Shown: piece by piece, positions 43,601 through 52,356 of the stretch
How the letters are laid out: each line of letters begins with the position of its first letter
Position numbering within the stretch: the stretch's first letter is position 1
Assembly (NCBI RefSeq): GCF_002999335.1
Contig: NW_020312184.1
Coordinates: forward strand, 1 to 52,356
DNA from: Cyclospora cayetanensis
Taxonomy: Eukaryota > Apicomplexa > Conoidasida > Eucoccidiorida > Eimeriidae
Reading direction: 5' to 3'
DNA length: 52,356 nt
Made by a program: the position numbers and the translations under genes
Notes under the pieces: generated by a model
Seen by the model: the letters and a program-made list of their open reading frames with translations, nothing else
What the model was told of the DNA's origin: nothing
Databases searched by the model: none

Positions 43601-46353
43601 AGCTGCTATACGTAGTGCTGCTGTACATACAGCTGCTGGTCATATTGCTGCTGTTTGTACTGCTGCTATACGTAGTGTTGCTGGTCATATAGCTGCTGTT
43701 CATACTGCTGCTATACGTAGTGTTGCTGGTCATATTGCTGCTGTTCATACTGCTGCTATACGTAGTGTTGCTCTTCATACTGCTGCTGTTCATGCTGCTG
43801 CTATACGTAGTGTTGCTGGTCATACTGCTGCTGTACATACAGCTGCTGGTCATATTGCTGCTGTGCATACTGCTGCTGTTCATACTGCTGCTATACGTAG
43901 TGTTGCTCTTCGTACTGCTGCTGTACATACAGCTGCTGGTCATATTGCTGCTGGTCATATTGCTGCTGTTCATGCTGCTGCTATACGTAGTGTTGCTGGT
44001 CATATTGCTGCTGTTCATACTGCTGCTATACGTAGTGCTGCTGTACATACAGCTGCTGGTCATACTGCTGCTGCTTACACTGCTTCTGCTCTCCCGGCTG
44101 CTGCTCTACCTACTGCAATGCTTCTTGAACACACAAGGACCCCCTCTTGACGCCAGATAGCGTGTGGAGGCTTCTGTAAGAGAGCTCGCGCTGCTGTTTC
44201 TGCTGTGCTGCTGCAGTGGAGAGGCGGTTCCGACTGCGGAGGTTCAAGACATGTTGTCTCCCGAGATGCATGCACTAGCTGCAGAGCTGTTGTTGCGGCT
44301 GCTTGCGCATGCTTCTCGTTTTGCAGCTGCGATGCAAAAGCCGCTGCAGCAGCGGCAAAGGGAGGTGCCGTGCTTCACGCTGCTCCCCCCTGCGTTGCTG
44401 CAGCCGTCGTATTTTCAGCTGTTGCAGATGCTGTTGCTCCTTCTGCCATCTTGCAGCACACGCAAGGCTGTGCAGCTGCTCTTTGCGCCTCCCTTCTTGA
44501 ATTACGAGGTTTCCGCGAGTCTGACTGCCGCCTTTGAAGCCGCTGCAGCTCTCCCCTTTCCTCGAGATGTGATCGCTTCTCTGTTTTTCGCCGCTGGGGA
44601 AGACCGTGGAGAGGCACCAGCGACTGTCTCCTCTTTTTCTGCGGGAGTGTGGCAGCTCGAAGCGTTTGCCACGGCACTGACGCTGCATGCAGCGCATGTT
44701 TCGGCTGCACAGGCAGAGGGTTTGTTTGTGGGGTTGCTTTCTGCGTTCGAAGAGGCGCAGCCGTCCGCGAGGAGCTCTCAGCGCGGTGCTGCTGGCATGC
44801 GGGAGAGTCTCCTTGCCGAGTGTGGATCTGTAGCGACGCTTCTCTTTCTCCGACTTTTGAGCTGCTACGACGACACGCAGAGCATCGCTTCGGGGGGGGC
44901 AGAAGGCTGCAGCGGCAGGGGTAGCCTTCTGCAGCGGCGAGAAGAAGCGGCGCCAAAGCCTCCTTTCGCGACTGCGGAAGGTTGCATGCGCTGTTCAGCG
45001 GCGAGTAAGGCAGCAGCGTCTAACGACACGCAGCAGCAGGCAATGCACGGAAGGCAGCGAAGTCTCGGGGGGAAGGGGGGGGCCCCCCTCTTCTGGGAGG
45101 GGCCCCTGGCGGCTTCACGGTACGAAGTGCGCGGCTTCGCATCCGTGGGGGCTGCGTTGGTGCTGTTGGCAGCGAGTTGCGGCGAGGAAGAAGAGGAGAA
45201 AGACGGCGACTGCGGCGCTGCCATTGCCGCCTTTGCTGCCGCTGCATCGACACTTCGGTTCGGCGATGCAGGAGAAGAAGACGCTCAAAAAATTCTCCGC
45301 GAACTCGTCGAAAGCGGGAAGAAGGAGCTGCTCGGGAGCTCCCACAGGCCGCTCCTGCTCCTGCAGGAGTTGCGACTGCACGACGTGGAGTGTCTGCTGC
45401 TCATGAAGCCGCTGCTTCCCCTCCTTGGATCTGTGGAGCCGCTGCTCAGCGGCTTCTCCAGCGTGCCTGTCTCCCTCCACGCAGGAGCTTTCAAAGCCTT
45501 CCGACCAGCCACTCCCCGAGAAACGCTCCTCGTTCTGCACATGCATCCCCTGTGCAGCGCGACAGCCTCCTTGCGTTCTTCTCTGCCAGGCGCGGAGCTG
45601 CTGCAGAGAGTCTACGCAACCCACTACCTCAACAGCGAACGGCTTAGAGCATGCCTGCTGCATGCAGCAGCAGCACCTAGAGCAGCGGCAGCAACTGCTT
45701 CTCGGGAGCACATGTCGGTCGAAGGCTTTGCCAGCAGCAGCCCCTTCCAACAGACCGTCGTGCAGACTGCCTGCTGCTTCCTACAGAGTCTGCAGATGGC
45801 AGTCGCCGTATTGCCGCTGCACTTTTGGGTAGCACCTGTCTCTTTGATTCTTTTGGGGGCACCCCCCCCCTCAGAGATCTGCTGCCTTCCAGGAGACGCC
45901 ACACCTGCCTGCACGCTGGGGTGCGCCTCGTGGCTTGCGATGCTGCAGCTCGTCGAAGCAGCGACTGCAGCCTTGCAGCATGCTTCAGACTCTACCGCTT
46001 CAGACGCACTGACCGCAGCGTGGCTTGGCAGCTCCAACGCGAACAGCGGAGAGCAACAGGAGACTTTCTGGATGCTGCTGCTCGATGCTTTCGTCTTCCT
46101 GCAGCGAAACGGTTCCCCCTGTCCTCCTTCGCCTTGCAGCAACAGCAGCGGAGACGGCAAGAGCAGCGGAGACGGCAGGAGCAGCGGAGACAGCAGCAGC
46201 AGCAGCAGCAGTCGCAGCTGCAGGGGATGCCCCTTCGAGGCGTGGCAGCAGCTTTCTCAGCAGACAGCGCGTGGCAAAGACACCACAGAAGAGCTGCGTC
46301 AAGTCGCATTCAGCGCTAGAGGGATCTGCTCGTCCTCTAGAGCCTTTAGAACC

Positions 46354-46388
<35 letters not shown>

Positions 46389-49300
46389 TGAAGCTGCTGC
46401 TGCCTCGCCGTGTTTGACGCTTCTGTCTAACAAGCAGCTTCAGCTGCTTTTGTGGCCTTTGTTGAGGGCGTTCGTAGACTGCAGAGAAGCTGCCGAGGGG
46501 CCCCTCAGCCTTCCACTGATCTTTCCTCCGGGAGCAGCAGGAAGAGGAAAAAGCAGCAGGCAGACAGGAGAAGGCTTCGCGGAGGAGGAGCAGCAGCAGC
46601 AGCTACAGACTCCTCAGGAGTCAGAGAACGTTTCTCAGAGGGGGACTGCTGCACCGAAGGATGATGCACGTCCAACAATGATGAGAACGACGACGATGAC
46701 TAGACATGTCAGCAGTCGCAGCAACACTTGGGAGGCTCCAGTGTCTCACCAGCAACGGCGCGTCATGCCTCCTGACAGACCGCGCCTTTCTGCACATGCC
46801 CATACACCGACTGCTGCAGCCGCGGGTCGTCTCGTCTCTCTCCTGCCGTCTCAGCTGTTGATTCTGCGAGGCTTGCTGCAGTCTGTGATTGCCTGTGCCT
46901 TCTCTCCGCTGCCGAGAGCGCCTTTTGACGGCTGCAGCAGCGGCAGCTATCCAAAGGGTGCCATCACCTCTGACGCTGCCTCCCCCCCCCTTCCGTCTCC
47001 TACCGAACCTCTCTCGCAGACGCAACAAGCGGACGAGCAGCTCGAGACGATGTGCTGCTCTCTGGTTGCGCTGCTTCACGGATTCTGCTCTGGAAGCGGC
47101 ACGAGCAACAGAAACAACCCCACCTCGAAAAACACCGGAGTCGCTGCTCCCGCAGAGGCGCAGCTGCACCATCTCCTGGCCATGTGCGACGACTCAGGCA
47201 GCCAGCGTCGCTTGCTTCCCCTTGCCATGTGCCTCTCCTCGCTCGATATCTCGCGGAAGACGACACCCCTCAAGGGGGGGCCCCCCGGGGGGCCCCCTAG
47301 AAGCCTCTACGTGCTCTCGGCTCTGTCGCTGCTCCTCTCCGGGGACTGCCGTCTAGCGCTGCTGCAGCCGGTAGGAAGTTTTAATGTCAAATTCTTAGAG
47401 CAGGCGTTCAGGAAAGAAAGGAACGGGGGAGAAAGAAAGGGGCGAGAAAGAAAGAGGGGGAGCAAGAAAGAGGGGGAGACAGAACGAAGGTTGAGAGCTT
47501 CTTAAATGCGCAGAAAAGCGTTGCCTAGGATCCTTTTCTGCTGTTGCAAGGGGGCGCTGATGGGAGTCACCGCCACATGAAATGCATGCGTGCATGCATG
47601 CATTGCATATGACAAATATGCATCACATGCGTCGAAGGTGGTTGGCTCTTGCCTGCGTTCTTTTAGCCGTCTGGCAAAGCTTGCTGCTGAGAGGCCCCTC
47701 CCCAGCGCACACAAGGAGCTTTTTCCAGTTTACTGCATGCCCAAAGTTACTGCTGCATGCACCACACAGCTCCGTTTCGGCAAACAAACACCTTTCTGCG
47801 GGAACGCGAAGCGCTTCACGAGCACCACATGCTCGCGCAATGCGTGAATGTGTGTGTGTTCGACACTGCTTGAATGTGTATGTTCGTGTGTACGCTTGAA
47901 TATTTAAATATGTTTGCATATATATGTGTGCATGTATATGTGTGTCGTATTTGTTTGTCTGTACATGTGTGTGTCATCTTTGTTCGTATGTTCGTGTGTG
48001 TGTACCCTATTTGTTTGTTTGTACATGTGTGTGTCATCTTTGTTCGTATGTTCGTGTGTGTGTACCGTATTTGTTTGTATTCATCTGTCTGTGCGATGGA
48101 CGCAGCGCGGCGTGGCTGCCATTTTCGTTGCGGTTCTGCTGTTGCTGTTGCTCTTGCTGCAGATGCTGCTTTCGTGGTTCGTCTGCTTTGCCGCCTTAAA
48201 TCTTTTTTGGTATCCCTCGGAGGCTTCGCGGGTTGGTGCTGCTCTTCTGCGTGTGTTGCGGTGTCTGCGTGGCTTCCTGGCTGGGCCCTATGGAGTTTCT
48301 TTTGCAACGCTCGAGATGAAAGTTGTAGCATCGCGATCTTTGTGCGAAGCTGTGCTGCTCCCTGTGTTGCCTCAAGGTGAGCGTCAGTGTATTTAAGGGT
48401 TGATATAAACGGCTTGATATAAGAGGCTTGATATTGAAGGGTTGAGATTGCCAAGAGAACAGCAAGCCTCGTCTCTCCCTTCTTTCCCTTGCTGCTTGCC
48501 TCCCTCCCGTGTGCGGAGCAGTGCAGTGCAGCAAAAGCCTCTGCCTCGGCGACAGGCTGCATCTGCAGACACGACGATGTGCATCATGAACGCGGGCGAA
48601 AAAAATCGCGCAGATGGGATGCTTTTTCTTGCGTGCTGCTTTGTCTTGTTCTTGCGTGCTGCTTTGTCTCGTTCTTGCGTGCTGCTTTGTCTCGTTCTTG
48701 CGTGCTGCTTTGTCTCGTTCTTGCGTGCTGCTTTGTCTCGTTCTTGCGTGCTGCTTTGTCTCGTTCTTGCGTGCTGCTTTGTCTCGTTCTTGGATGCTGC
48801 TTTTGTCTTGTCTTGTGTTTCGCTGTGCTGCGCATGCACACACGTGTGCTGCAGATGCCACAATGCCGCTGCTGCTTTGGAGCTCTCGTGGTGATCGAGG
48901 GAGTCGTTTGCTGCGTTTGCTACGAAGCTGCGGCTCTGTTGCAGCCTGGCTGCTGCATGCGCTGCTCTCCGGCACGGCAGATGCAGCAGACTCAGAGGCA
49001 GCAGCTCAGCGAAGCCAATGCGCATCTGAGGAGCTGCTGCTCGAAGATCGTAGGCAGCTTGCGCTGCTGCGTTGCCTTCCTCGTCTCTGCCCCTATAGAG
49101 CATCACGCCACTCTTTCCGCAGACGTAGTCGCGTGCAGCAGCCAGCCAGCCAGCCAGCCAGTCCTTCGCAAGAAGAAGCAAAAGGCTTCCCCCTATTGCT
49201 CCGAAAAGCAGCAGCTCAGAAGGAAGCAGCTGTAAAGCAACGTGAACCGCTTCAACGTTCATGCGTGTGTGTGTGTGTGTGCGTGTATGTGTGTCTTTGC

Positions 49301-50311
49301 CTCAGGCCGCTGTCTGTGCGCAGCGCTGGCTGCAGAATTCGCTGCTCTGGCGTGGCAACATAGACAGCCGCTCGCAGCAGCGGCAGATGCTCTCCTTCCG
49401 CCGCTTCTCGAGATCGTAGGCAATCCTCTGTTGCAGCCTCAGAGACAACCAAGCCCCTATTTCTATGCAAGGTTCCCCCCAGCAGCAGCTGCAGCAGCTG
49501 CAGCAGCCTCTGTTCCTATGGAGAGAGAGCAGCAGCAGCAACAGTGGCATGACGACTACCACTGCTTCGGGGGGAAGAGGGCTGTCTGCGCAGAAGACAG
49601 GGAAGACGAGTCTCCGGAGATTCGAGAGGAGGCAAGACGGCGTTTCTCATGCGGGCGCCAATGCGTTGCGTCTTTTATTCCCACCGTCGTCGCCTCACGT
49701 TGCGGGGATGTTTGTTTATTTGCTGCGCTGTTGGCTGCAGTGTCTTTTCTTGCCGCCTACGTCTGTCTGCCTATGAGCCTGTGTGCCCACGTGTTGCTGC
49801 TGCAGACGCTGCTGAGGCTTTCGCCGTCGGTAATTCCTCTGTTGCTCGATTACTATGCGCCCAGAGACGTCTTAGAAGAGCTGCTGCCAGCCGTTGAGCA
49901 GTCGGCAGGGGAGGCATTTCCACCTCTTGCTTCGATTTTTATTTCCGCGCATAAAGCAGCTCAAGTAGCAGCAGTTGCGTCCACATTAGAGGCTTCTAGA
50001 TCCCTCACTCCCTTCGTCCTTCACAAGCTGCTTCAGCTGGCGGCTGTGCCTGCGCGTGGCGCAAGCGAAACAGAGGAGACAACGCCTTTCGCTCCTTCTG
50101 CAGCGAAGAATGGCTGCTGTTTCGCCTCTAAACGCCTTACCTTCCCCTTGCAACCCTTTGTCGCTCGCGCACTGCAGCGTGTCGCAGCAGCAAGCAGCAG
50201 CAAAACTGCGCAGCAGCTGCTGCAGCAGCATCTGCATGCCCTTCTTCTCCTGAGGCTTAGAGGAACGAAGGGGCCTCATGGATCCCCCCTGGTTGTGGGG
50301 CCCCCTTTCTC

Positions 50312-50358
<47 letters not shown>

Positions 50359-52356
50359 CACCTCTGCTGTGGTGGCTATTGCTTGCTGGAAATGCAGAAG
50401 CCTTAGATCAACGAGCAGCGCAGGCAGCGTTCCCACCTATCTGTAACTCGAGAGCTGCTGAAGACGCAACGGCTGACACCAGACACCCAGAGACAGAAGC
50501 AGCAGCTGATGAACTTTCAGAATCTCTCATGGCATTCTCACACGAAGTCGCTGCTGACGCTGCGCCTCTTCTGGCAGTCCGATCGCCTTTGCTCTTCGAA
50601 GGTGCTCCCACTTTTGCTGTTTTTGCTGCTGCATACTGCTGCTGCATACTGCTGTTGCTGCATACTGCATGCTGCGTACTGCATACTGCTGTTGCTGCAT
50701 ACTGCATGCTGCATACTGCTGTTGCTGCATACTGCTGTTGCTGCATACTGCATACTGCATGCTGCATACTGCTGTTGCTGCATACTGCATACTGCATACT
50801 GCATGCTGCATACTGCTGTTGCTGCATACTGCATGCTGCATACTGCATGCTGCATACTGCTGTTGCTGCATACTGCTGTTGCTGCATACTGCATACTGCT
50901 GTTGCTGCATACTGCTGTTGCTGCATACTGCATACTGCATGCTGCATACTGCATGCTGCATACTGCTGTTGCTGCATACTGCATGCTGCTGTTTCTGCAT
51001 CCTGCATACTGCTGTTGCTGCATGCTGCATGTATTGCTGTTGCCGTTGCATACTGCCCACTGTATACTGCTGTTGCTGCATACTGTATACTGCATACTGC
51101 TGCATACTGCACACTGCTGCATACTGCATGCTGCATACTGCATACTGCGTACTGCATACTGCATGCTGCATACTGCTGTTGCTGCATACTGCTGTTGCTG
51201 CATACTGCATGCTGCATACTGCTGTTGCTGCATACTGCATGCTGCATACTGCTGTTGCTGCATACTGCATACTGCGTACTGCATACTGCTGTTGCTGCAT
51301 ACTGCATACTGCTGTTGCTGCATGCTGCATACTGCATACTGCTGTTGCTGCATCCTGCATACTGCTGTTGCTGCATGCTGCATGTATTGCTGTTGCCGTT
51401 GCATACTGCCCACTGTATACTGCATGCTGCATACTGTATACTGCATACTGCTGCATACTGCACACTGCTGCATACTGCATACTGCTGCATACTGCATACT
51501 GCAGTATACTGCATACTGCTGCATACTGCACACTGCTGCATACTGCATACTGCTGCATACTGCATACTGCTGTATACTGCATACTGCTGCATACTGCTGC
51601 ATACTGCTGCATACTCCATACTGCATGTAGTGCCGTTGCTGTTGCGGATGCACTGCTTCAGCTGGATATTTGAGTGGCGTGCCTGTTCATTTACTGCTGC
51701 GCCTCCTCGCTGCTGCAAGCAAGAGACCATTGAGTGGCGACAGCTTGGAAGAAGTGGGCAGCACACTTCTTGCGCTCACGCTGGGGAGTAATCATCAACA
51801 GCCGCAGCACAGCTATCTCCAGCAAATTCTGGAAAGCCCCCTTCTCTGTCGAACCTTCTTACGACCTCGCAAACATCTTATTCTTCCTGCTGCTGCCAGG
51901 TAAGGAGGCATAAAATATGCAGTTTGCATGCTGCATGAACTCGTCTCGGCATGTGTGCTGTCGTCACCTAGTTCGCCTGCAATCGTGAAAAGCCTTGAGG
52001 CTGTTTTCGTTAGTATGCGGCAGTAGCACTATGCAGTAGTAGTAGTATGCAGTAGTAGCAGTATGCAGTAGTAGCAGTATGCAGTAGTAGCAGTATGCAG
52101 TAGTAGCAGTATGCAGCAGTAGTAGTATGCAGTAGTAGCACTATGCAGTAGTAGCAGTATGCAGCAGTAGCAGTATGCAGTAGTAGCAGTATGCAGTAGT
52201 AGCAGTATGCAGTAGTAGCAGTATGCAGCAGTAGCAGTATGCAGTAGTAGCAGTATGCAGTAGTAGCAGTATGCAGTAGTAGCAGTATGCAGTAGTAGCA
52301 GTATGCAGTAGTAGCAGTATGCAGTAGTAGCAGTATGCAGTAGTAGCAGTATGCAG
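37646..52356 (+). CDS. Very large hypothetical helical protein, 10 visible exons, runs off right edge
   Basis: I cannot name this protein. Model exons: 37646-38213, 38746 to at most 39996, 40259-40481, 41679-42227, 42616-43053, 44217-47370, 48106-48376, 48855-49256, 49306-50601 and 51662-51899; a GTAAGG donor at 51900 leads out of the window. All nine junctions agree in phase, and most acceptors have good pyrimidine tracts. The visible product is about 2,700-2,800 residues. Leu/Ala-rich helical blocks (for example LLPPLLEIVG and LLQTLLRLSPSVIPLLL) alternate with runs of Gln, Ala and Ser, such as 15 Gln at 50313-50357 and the poly-Ala near 46350. The N-terminus (DFRREAQRVLDAF) and the helical blocks recall HEAT-repeat proteins such as importin-beta relatives; this is only a guess. 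The end of exon 2 and the 49-nt intron at 49257-49305 are the weakest parts. Most introns are filled with tandem arrays listed separately. Confidence 0.65.
38270..38595. repeat. GTT/TTTTTGTTG-rich simple repeat in intron 1 of the large gene
   Basis: Degenerate runs of TTG, TTTTTG and CTG triplets fill the middle of the intron 38214-38745. No stop codons arise in several frames, which creates spurious frames rich in Phe, Leu, Val or Cys, and Gln/Lys/Thr on the other strand. The flanking exons are in a consistent phase only if this tract is removed. Confidence 0.85.
39120..39635. repeat. CAG/CAGCATCAGCAGTAT-type triplet-based repeat
   Basis: CAG-rich sequence with interspersed CAT and TAT triplets, most regular at 39380-39630. 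It lies in the part of the large gene where exon 2 continues. Depending on frame it reads as Gln/His/Tyr, Ala/Ser/Val, or Ser/Ile. If it is exonic, the frame that continues exon 2 gives Ala/Ser-rich sequence. Confidence 0.8.
40033..40208. repeat. 12-bp tandem array (CTACTGCTGCTG)n
   Basis: About 14 copies of a 12-bp unit, with one CTA changed to CGG near 40122. It is followed by a pyrimidine-rich tract and an acceptor at 40256-40258, so it lies within the intron before exon 40259-40481. Confidence 0.9.
40500..41560. repeat. 1-kb TTCTTG hexanucleotide tract in an intron
   Basis: More than 1 kb of TTCTTG units with variants (TTCGTC, TTTTTC, TGCTTC) fills the intron 40482-41678. Longer internal duplications are visible: the stretch around TTAATCATGTTCTTATTC occurs near 40906 and 41118, with a related copy near 41394. 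The tract is almost free of stop codons on both strands and gives spurious Phe/Leu or Lys/Asn/Arg/Thr frames. Confidence 0.92.
42566..42596. repeat. (TGCA)n / (CATG)n tetranucleotide repeat
   Basis: About seven copies of GCAT within the intron 42228-42615. A shorter copy of the same motif lies at 47584-47603 in another intron of this gene. Confidence 0.9.
43068..44077. repeat. 1-kb minisatellite with 15-bp-based units in an intron
   Basis: Units built from CATACTGCTGCTATACGTAG, GTGTTGCTGGT, CATATTGCTGCTG and TACATACAGCTGCTG repeat for about 1 kb and nearly fill the intron 43054-44216. Unit lengths are multiples of three, so two plus frames and one minus frame stay open for 600-1,100 nt. The exons on either side (ending TG at 43053, starting T at 44217) join in phase without it. 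Confidence 0.92.
47941..48080. repeat. 60-bp tandem duplication, GT-rich
   Basis: Two near-identical 60-bp units (47941-48000 and 48001-48060) plus a third of another, with the TTTGTTTGT and TTCGTATGTTCGTG words in register. They lie in the intron 47371-48105, close to its acceptor. Confidence 0.9.
48627..48810. repeat. 23-bp tandem array in an intron
   Basis: About eight copies of a 23-bp unit containing TTCTTGCGTGCTGCTTTG; the middle copies are identical and the end copies degenerate. It lies in the intron 48377-48854. Because 23 is not a multiple of three the frame cycles through the array, yet it stays open in several frames. Confidence 0.92.
50605..51640. repeat. 1-kb minisatellite of TACTGCATGCTGCA / TACTGCTGTTGCTGCA units
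   Basis: A dense array of TACTGCA, TGCTGCA and TGTTGCTGCA words fills the intron 50602-51661. A longer segment from about 50990 (containing GCTGCATGTATTGCTG) recurs near 51350, showing higher-order duplication. The array has no stop codon in any of the six frames for about 940 nt. The intron is 1,060 nt, not a multiple of three, and the exon after it is in frame only after splicing. Confidence 0.93.
52021..52356. repeat. 16-bp tandem array (CAGTATGCAGTAGTAG), open at right edge
   Basis: About 20 copies of a 16-bp unit with sporadic GCAGCAG variants, continuing past the window. It follows the donor at 51900, so it is intronic. Its core CAGTATGCAGTA is the reverse complement of TACTGCATACTG, a word repeated through the previous intron's array. 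Confidence 0.92.

Noticed and set aside
42969..44063. 364-codon minus-strand open frame of Ser/Thr/Met/Asn/Tyr repeats
   Set aside because: It lies within the minisatellite of an intron of the plus-strand gene; the exons on both sides splice in phase without it, and the composition simply reflects the repeat unit.
47584..47603. TGCATGCATG run as a possible regulatory motif
   Set aside because: TGCATGC is a known binding motif type for some apicomplexan AP2 factors, but this copy and the one at 42566 lie in introns as simple repeats, so a specific role is unsupported.
48196..48975. 260-codon minus-strand frame with a repeated Lys/Gln/Thr/Arg motif
   Set aside because: Antisense shadow of the 23-bp array and flanking exons of the plus-strand gene.
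50408..51766. 452-codon minus-strand frame rich in Gln, Ala, Cys, Met and Tyr, and two more minus frames over 360 codons
   Set aside because: All cover the same stop-free array; three overlapping frames open on one strand is a property of the repeat, not of coding sequence.
52021..52356. CRISPR-like look of the regular 16-bp array (and of the 23-bp array at 48.7 kb)
   Set aside because: Units follow each other with no unique spacers, and the host is a eukaryote; these are tandem minisatellites.

Overview
The window looks like nuclear DNA of an apicomplexan parasite, most likely an eimeriid coccidian (Eimeria or a close relative such as Cyclospora). The reasons are: intron-rich genes with long introns; exons of the 3' third full of CAG-type triplets that give runs of Gln, Ala and Ser; large simple repeats inside introns; and genes for a flagellum, which in this group only the male gamete builds. 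No mobile element, RNA gene or CRISPR array was recognised. Assignments rest on reading translated sequence from memory of families; no database search was run.

Layout, left to right: (1) a polyubiquitin gene on the minus strand, cut by the left edge (1-377). (2) About 4 kb without a recognisable gene, holding a 75-nt hairpin. (3) A multi-exon plus-strand gene (about 4448-13503) for a eukaryotic MscS-like (MSL) mechanosensitive channel. (4) Convergent to it, a complete five-exon triosephosphate isomerase gene (17069-14265, minus), whose spliced product is 251 residues. (5) An intronless 911-residue kinesin-9 of the KIF6 type (22316-19581, minus). (6) A 6-kb gap. (7) Divergent from the kinesin, a gene of about 20 exons (28368-36084, plus) for a CCDC40/FAP172-like axonemal ruler protein. 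(8) A very large plus-strand gene from 37646 past the right edge, coding for a roughly 2,800-residue helical, low-complexity protein that I cannot name.

The kinesin and the CCDC40-like gene are both known from other organisms as motile-cilium components, and here they sit head to head, which suggests a shared role in the microgamete flagellum. TPI (glycolysis), ubiquitin and the MSL channel are ordinary cell functions with no evident link to them.

The sequence changes character near 37.5 kb. To the left, introns and spacers are free of tandem arrays. To the right, nearly every intron of the large gene is filled with a different array (12-, 15-, 16-, 23- or 60-bp units, or a 1-kb TTCTTG tract). 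Splice phases across these repeat-filled introns agree, so the arrays are intronic although several are open in many reading frames. Other points to check are: a set of probable GC-AG introns; an 18-bp perfect hairpin 11 nt before the start codon of the large gene; a recurring AGGGGCCCCT palindrome; and complementary arrays in the two introns that flank one 238-nt exon.
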